From NCBI GenBank assembly GCA_900770325.1, contig CAAGKE010000199.1, positions 1 to 5,785 on the forward strand: 5,785 nucleotides of DNA, written 5' to 3'. Of this stretch, positions 3,988 to 5,785 are shown in pieces. A program made the position numbers and the translations under genes. The notes below the pieces were generated by a model. That model was given only the letters and a program-made list of their open reading frames with translations. It searched no databases and was not told the DNA's origin. Position 1 is the first letter of the stretch. Each line of letters starts with the position of its first letter. Source of the DNA: Lachnospiraceae bacterium (GTDB lineage: Bacteria > Bacillota > Clostridia > Lachnospirales > Lachnospiraceae).

Positions 3988-5078
3988 TCCTGTTTTTTAC
4001 GTCCTGCCACAAAACCGATATACAGCAGCACAACGATACAAATGATCACTGCCGCTTTTCCTGCAAGAGCCGGACCTCCGGGCACTGCTGCAGTATCTGC
4101 TGTAGCTGCGGCGGCGGCAGAGGATGCCAGTCCAAAATTGTGGCATACAGCCGCGCCTGTCAGCATACCCAGGAAAGTACATCCTGCGTCTGCGGAGCCC
4201 TGTCCGGTGAGGATCAGCTGACGCAGCGGACAACCTCCTGCCAGTACTGCCGCAAAGCCTACCACATACAAGCCCAGGAAGTTCCAGATATGCTGTGCAT
4301 GGGCAATGGGCTGTCCGGTAAAGGACGCATGGAAATTGCCGGTGGCAATATTGTAAACCAGCATAACCACAAAAAACGCACCGATAATCGTGATCAGATC
4401 AAAATTCTTCAGCAAAATAATATCCCGGATGCTGCCTGCAAAACAGGTTCTGGACTTCTGTGCCACAGCACCGAACACCAATCCTGCTGCCAGAGCCACA
4501 AGAAACGGCGCATGCATACTCCCCGGTCCCTTTTCACTGACAGCCATCAGCCCGGTTGCCACAGAAAGAACCAGAAGCAAAAGCATTAACCCCGGTATCA
4601 TATAACCATTCGCTTTTTTCGTCTCATAATTTCTTCCCAGAGAGAAGCCCTTTTTCAAAGCCACGGTTCCAGTAGCCACACCAGCTGCAAAACCTGCCAG
4701 ACCCACATAGGCATTCAGATCTCCTGCTGACATACGAATCAGCATACGCAGCGGACAGCCTAAAAACACCAGTGCGCCGATCATCATTGTCACACCCAGT
4801 ACAAAACGTATCATGGGGGAAGAACCTGCTGTTGAGCGGTATTCCTTTGTTGCCAGAGCGATCAGAAATGATCCCAGAATGATTCCTGTAATCTCCGGAC
4901 GGAAATACTGTACCACCTCCGCAGAATGCAGTTTCAGAGCGCCGGCTGTATCACGGATAAAACAGGCGGTACAGATCGCCATATTTCCCGGGTTTCCGGA
5001 CAGTGCCAGAATCACTGCAATTACTCCCATAATGGCACCGGCCAGTGCCAGGGTTTTTTTTGAATTGAACAGACTCAT
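3984..5078 (-). CDS. yedE: YedE-family putative selenium transporter
   Basis: The 364-residue polytopic inner-membrane protein of the YeeE/YedE family fits the selenium-associated YedE type, proposed to import a selenium compound; direct proof of substrate is limited. It reads as two related halves of about five membrane segments each. Paired cysteine motifs are GNMAICTACFIRD (31-43) with LGCPLRMLIRMSAGD (106-120) in the first half, and SRTCFAGSIRD (209-219) with GGCPLRQLILTGQGSADAGC (281-300) in the second. Cys108 and Cys283 of the two GCPLR motifs probably line the path, as in the related YeeE thiosulfate channel. An Ala-rich loop (318-331) precedes the last membrane segment. Start 5078 has AAGGAG at 5089-5094 with a 10-base A-rich spacer; the ATG at 5102 has a poorer site and would add MRKRRKKK. 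It is the first gene after a predicted promoter and probably leads the yedE-TusA-DUF3343 message. Confidence 0.87.
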   Translation of the reverse strand: MSLFNSKKTLALAGAIMGVIAVILALSGNPGNMAICTACFIRDTAGALKLHSAEVVQYFRPEITGIILGSFLIALATKEYRSTAGSSPMIRFVLGVTMMIGALVFLGCPLRMLIRMSAGDLNAYVGLAGFAAGVATGTVALKKGFSLGRNYETKKANGYMIPGLMLLLLVLSVATGLMAVSEKGPGSMHAPFLVALAAGLVFGAVAQKSRTCFAGSIRDIILLKNFDLITIIGAFFVVMLVYNIATGNFHASFTGQPIAHAQHIWNFLGLYVVGFAAVLAGGCPLRQLILTGQGSADAGCTFLGMLTGAAVCHNFGLASSAAAAATADTAAVPGGPALAGKAAVIICIVVLLYIGFVAGRKKQD

Positions 5079-5135
5079 TTTCTTTTTTCTCCTTTTCCTC
5101 ATCTCGATTGATAGACCATTGATGAATTCCAGTTT

Positions 5136-5164
5136 ATTCTAAATATCTCTGCACAGAATGTCCA
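5136..5164 (-). promoter_or_regulatory. Predicted promoter of yedE
   Basis: On the - strand TGGACA (5164-5159) and TAGAAT (5141-5136) are spaced by exactly 17 bases, each matching the vegetative consensus at five of six positions. Transcription would begin near 5129, giving a leader of about 50 bases. A perfect TATAAT at 5197-5192 lacks a convincing -35 box (GTTTGG or TTTGGG) and is a weaker alternative. The promoter suggests that yedE and downstream genes can be expressed separately from the desulfurase gene. Confidence 0.6.
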
Positions 5165-5242
5165 ATTCAAAAAGACAATCTTCTGTTTTCTATTATAGTA
5201 TTTTTCTATATTACCCAAACACAATAACCTCTGAACGGCTCC

Positions 5243-5785
5243 TTACTCCCTGGCCAGCTGCCGCACAGCCTCTATTCCTGCGTCGATCTCCTCTTCCGTA
5301 TTAAACCAGGAAAAGCTGAACCGGACAACTCCCTGCTCCACTGTGCCCAGGGCCTCATGCATCCGGGGAGCACAGTGGGCGCCGGGACGGGAAGCGATTC
5401 CGAAACGGACGGCCAGTTCATCGCTGACCAGAGCTGAATCATATTCTCCAATATTAAAAGAAATCACCCCGGTATGATCCCCGGCCATGACGTCTCCGTA
5501 AATACGGATCTGCGGCAGATCCCGGATCCCCTCACAGAACCTTCGCACCAGTTCCTGTTCCCGCTTCCGGATATTTTCTATCCCTTTCTCCAGAACAAAA
5601 TCGATTCCTGCGGACAGTCCCGCCAGTCCATGGGCATTCAGAGTACCAGCCTCCAGACGGGTGGGCATTTCCCGGGGATGATGGCGCTCAAAGCTTTGAA
5701 CACCGCTGCCCCCGCTGAGCAGAGGTGTGATCTCCACGCCCTTTCTGACACAGAGCCCTCCGGTTCCCTGGGGGCCAAACAGCCC
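5243..5785 (-). CDS. Cysteine desulfurase-like class V aminotransferase (C-terminal part)
   Basis: The 180 visible residues are the C-terminal part of a PLP-dependent class V aminotransferase of the cysteine desulfurase / selenocysteine lyase group; the reading frame is open to the window edge, so the start and N-terminal half lie outside. Visible marks are GLFGPQGTGGLCV at the very beginning, the segment that in this family directly follows the PLP-binding HK (just outside), then TRLEAGTLNAHGLAGL (around 42-57), the active-site loop GIASRPGAHCAPRMHEALGT (129-148) with the sulfur-accepting Cys138, and VRFSFSWFNTEEEID near the end. The motif matches the cysteine desulfurase subfamily common in selenium gene clusters of Firmicutes. 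Such enzymes release sulfur or selenium from (seleno)cysteine; here it would feed the TusA-like and DUF3343 carriers. The reading frame has a GTG at 5737, but homology continues upstream of it, so it is not the start. Downstream, 164 bases with a promoter separate it from yedE. Confidence 0.88.
   Translation of the reverse strand, partial: GLFGPQGTGGLCVRKGVEITPLLSGGSGVQSFERHHPREMPTRLEAGTLNAHGLAGLSAGIDFVLEKGIENIRKREQELVRRFCEGIRDLPQIRIYGDVMAGDHTGVISFNIGEYDSALVSDELAVRFGIASRPGAHCAPRMHEALGTVEQGVVRFSFSWFNTEEEIDAGIEAVRQLARE

Noticed and set aside
3744..4589. A 281-codon open frame on the + strand, rich in Cys, Ser and His.
   Set aside because: It is antisense to yedE and the TusA-like gene, has no family-like motif or ribosome binding site, and its odd composition is what the complement of Ala/Gly/Leu-rich membrane codons gives.
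5150..5242. Terminator after the desulfurase gene.
   Set aside because: Only weak AT-rich stems (such as TATAG/CTATA) and short T-runs are present, with no GC-rich stem directly before a T-run.

Overview
The window looks like part of a chromosome from an anaerobic, amino-acid-fermenting member of the Clostridia, probably Lachnospiraceae-like. This is inferred from gene content (D-proline reductase-type genes plus a selenium-handling set), strong AGGAGG-type ribosome binding sites, base composition of roughly half G+C, and short palindromic intergenic repeats. No species can be named from the sequence alone.

Left part (1-1710, + strand): a repeat-rich non-coding leader with a good vegetative-type promoter (296-324) precedes two genes matching the D-proline reductase accessory genes prdD and prdE. 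PrdD resembles the N-terminal part, and PrdE the C-terminal (pyruvoyl-subunit) part, of the PrdA/GrdE proproteins. The catalytic genes prdA and prdB are not in the window.

Right part (1759-5785, - strand): read in transcription order there is a class V aminotransferase / cysteine desulfurase (cut by the window end), a YedE-type putative selenium transporter, a 68-aa TusA/SirA-like protein with a CPxP motif, a 78-aa DUF3343 protein (proposed Se/S carrier) and a PfkB-family sugar kinase. The first four are a recurring selenium-associated set: uptake, mobilisation from (seleno)cysteine, and small thiol carriers. Because PrdB of D-proline reductase is a selenoprotein, the two halves make functional sense as neighbours. 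The kinase is the least explained member.

The two halves converge at about 1711-1758. The terminator that best serves the kinase lies inside the 3' end of prdE, on the opposite strand.

The non-coding DNA is unusually structured. A dispersed repeat sharing CCGCGCATTC and the heptamer ACAGTAA recurs at 72-149, 1180-1234 and 2984-3055, with related hairpins at 6-32 and 3950-3987. The 327-base gap between the TusA-like and DUF3343 genes holds a 43-bp tandem repeat (3396-3496) and a nearly continuous 125-nt imperfect hairpin (3496-3620). Its G-U pairs and GUAA tetraloop fit transcription from the - strand, so it is either an unrecognised structured RNA or an ERIC-like palindromic repeat.
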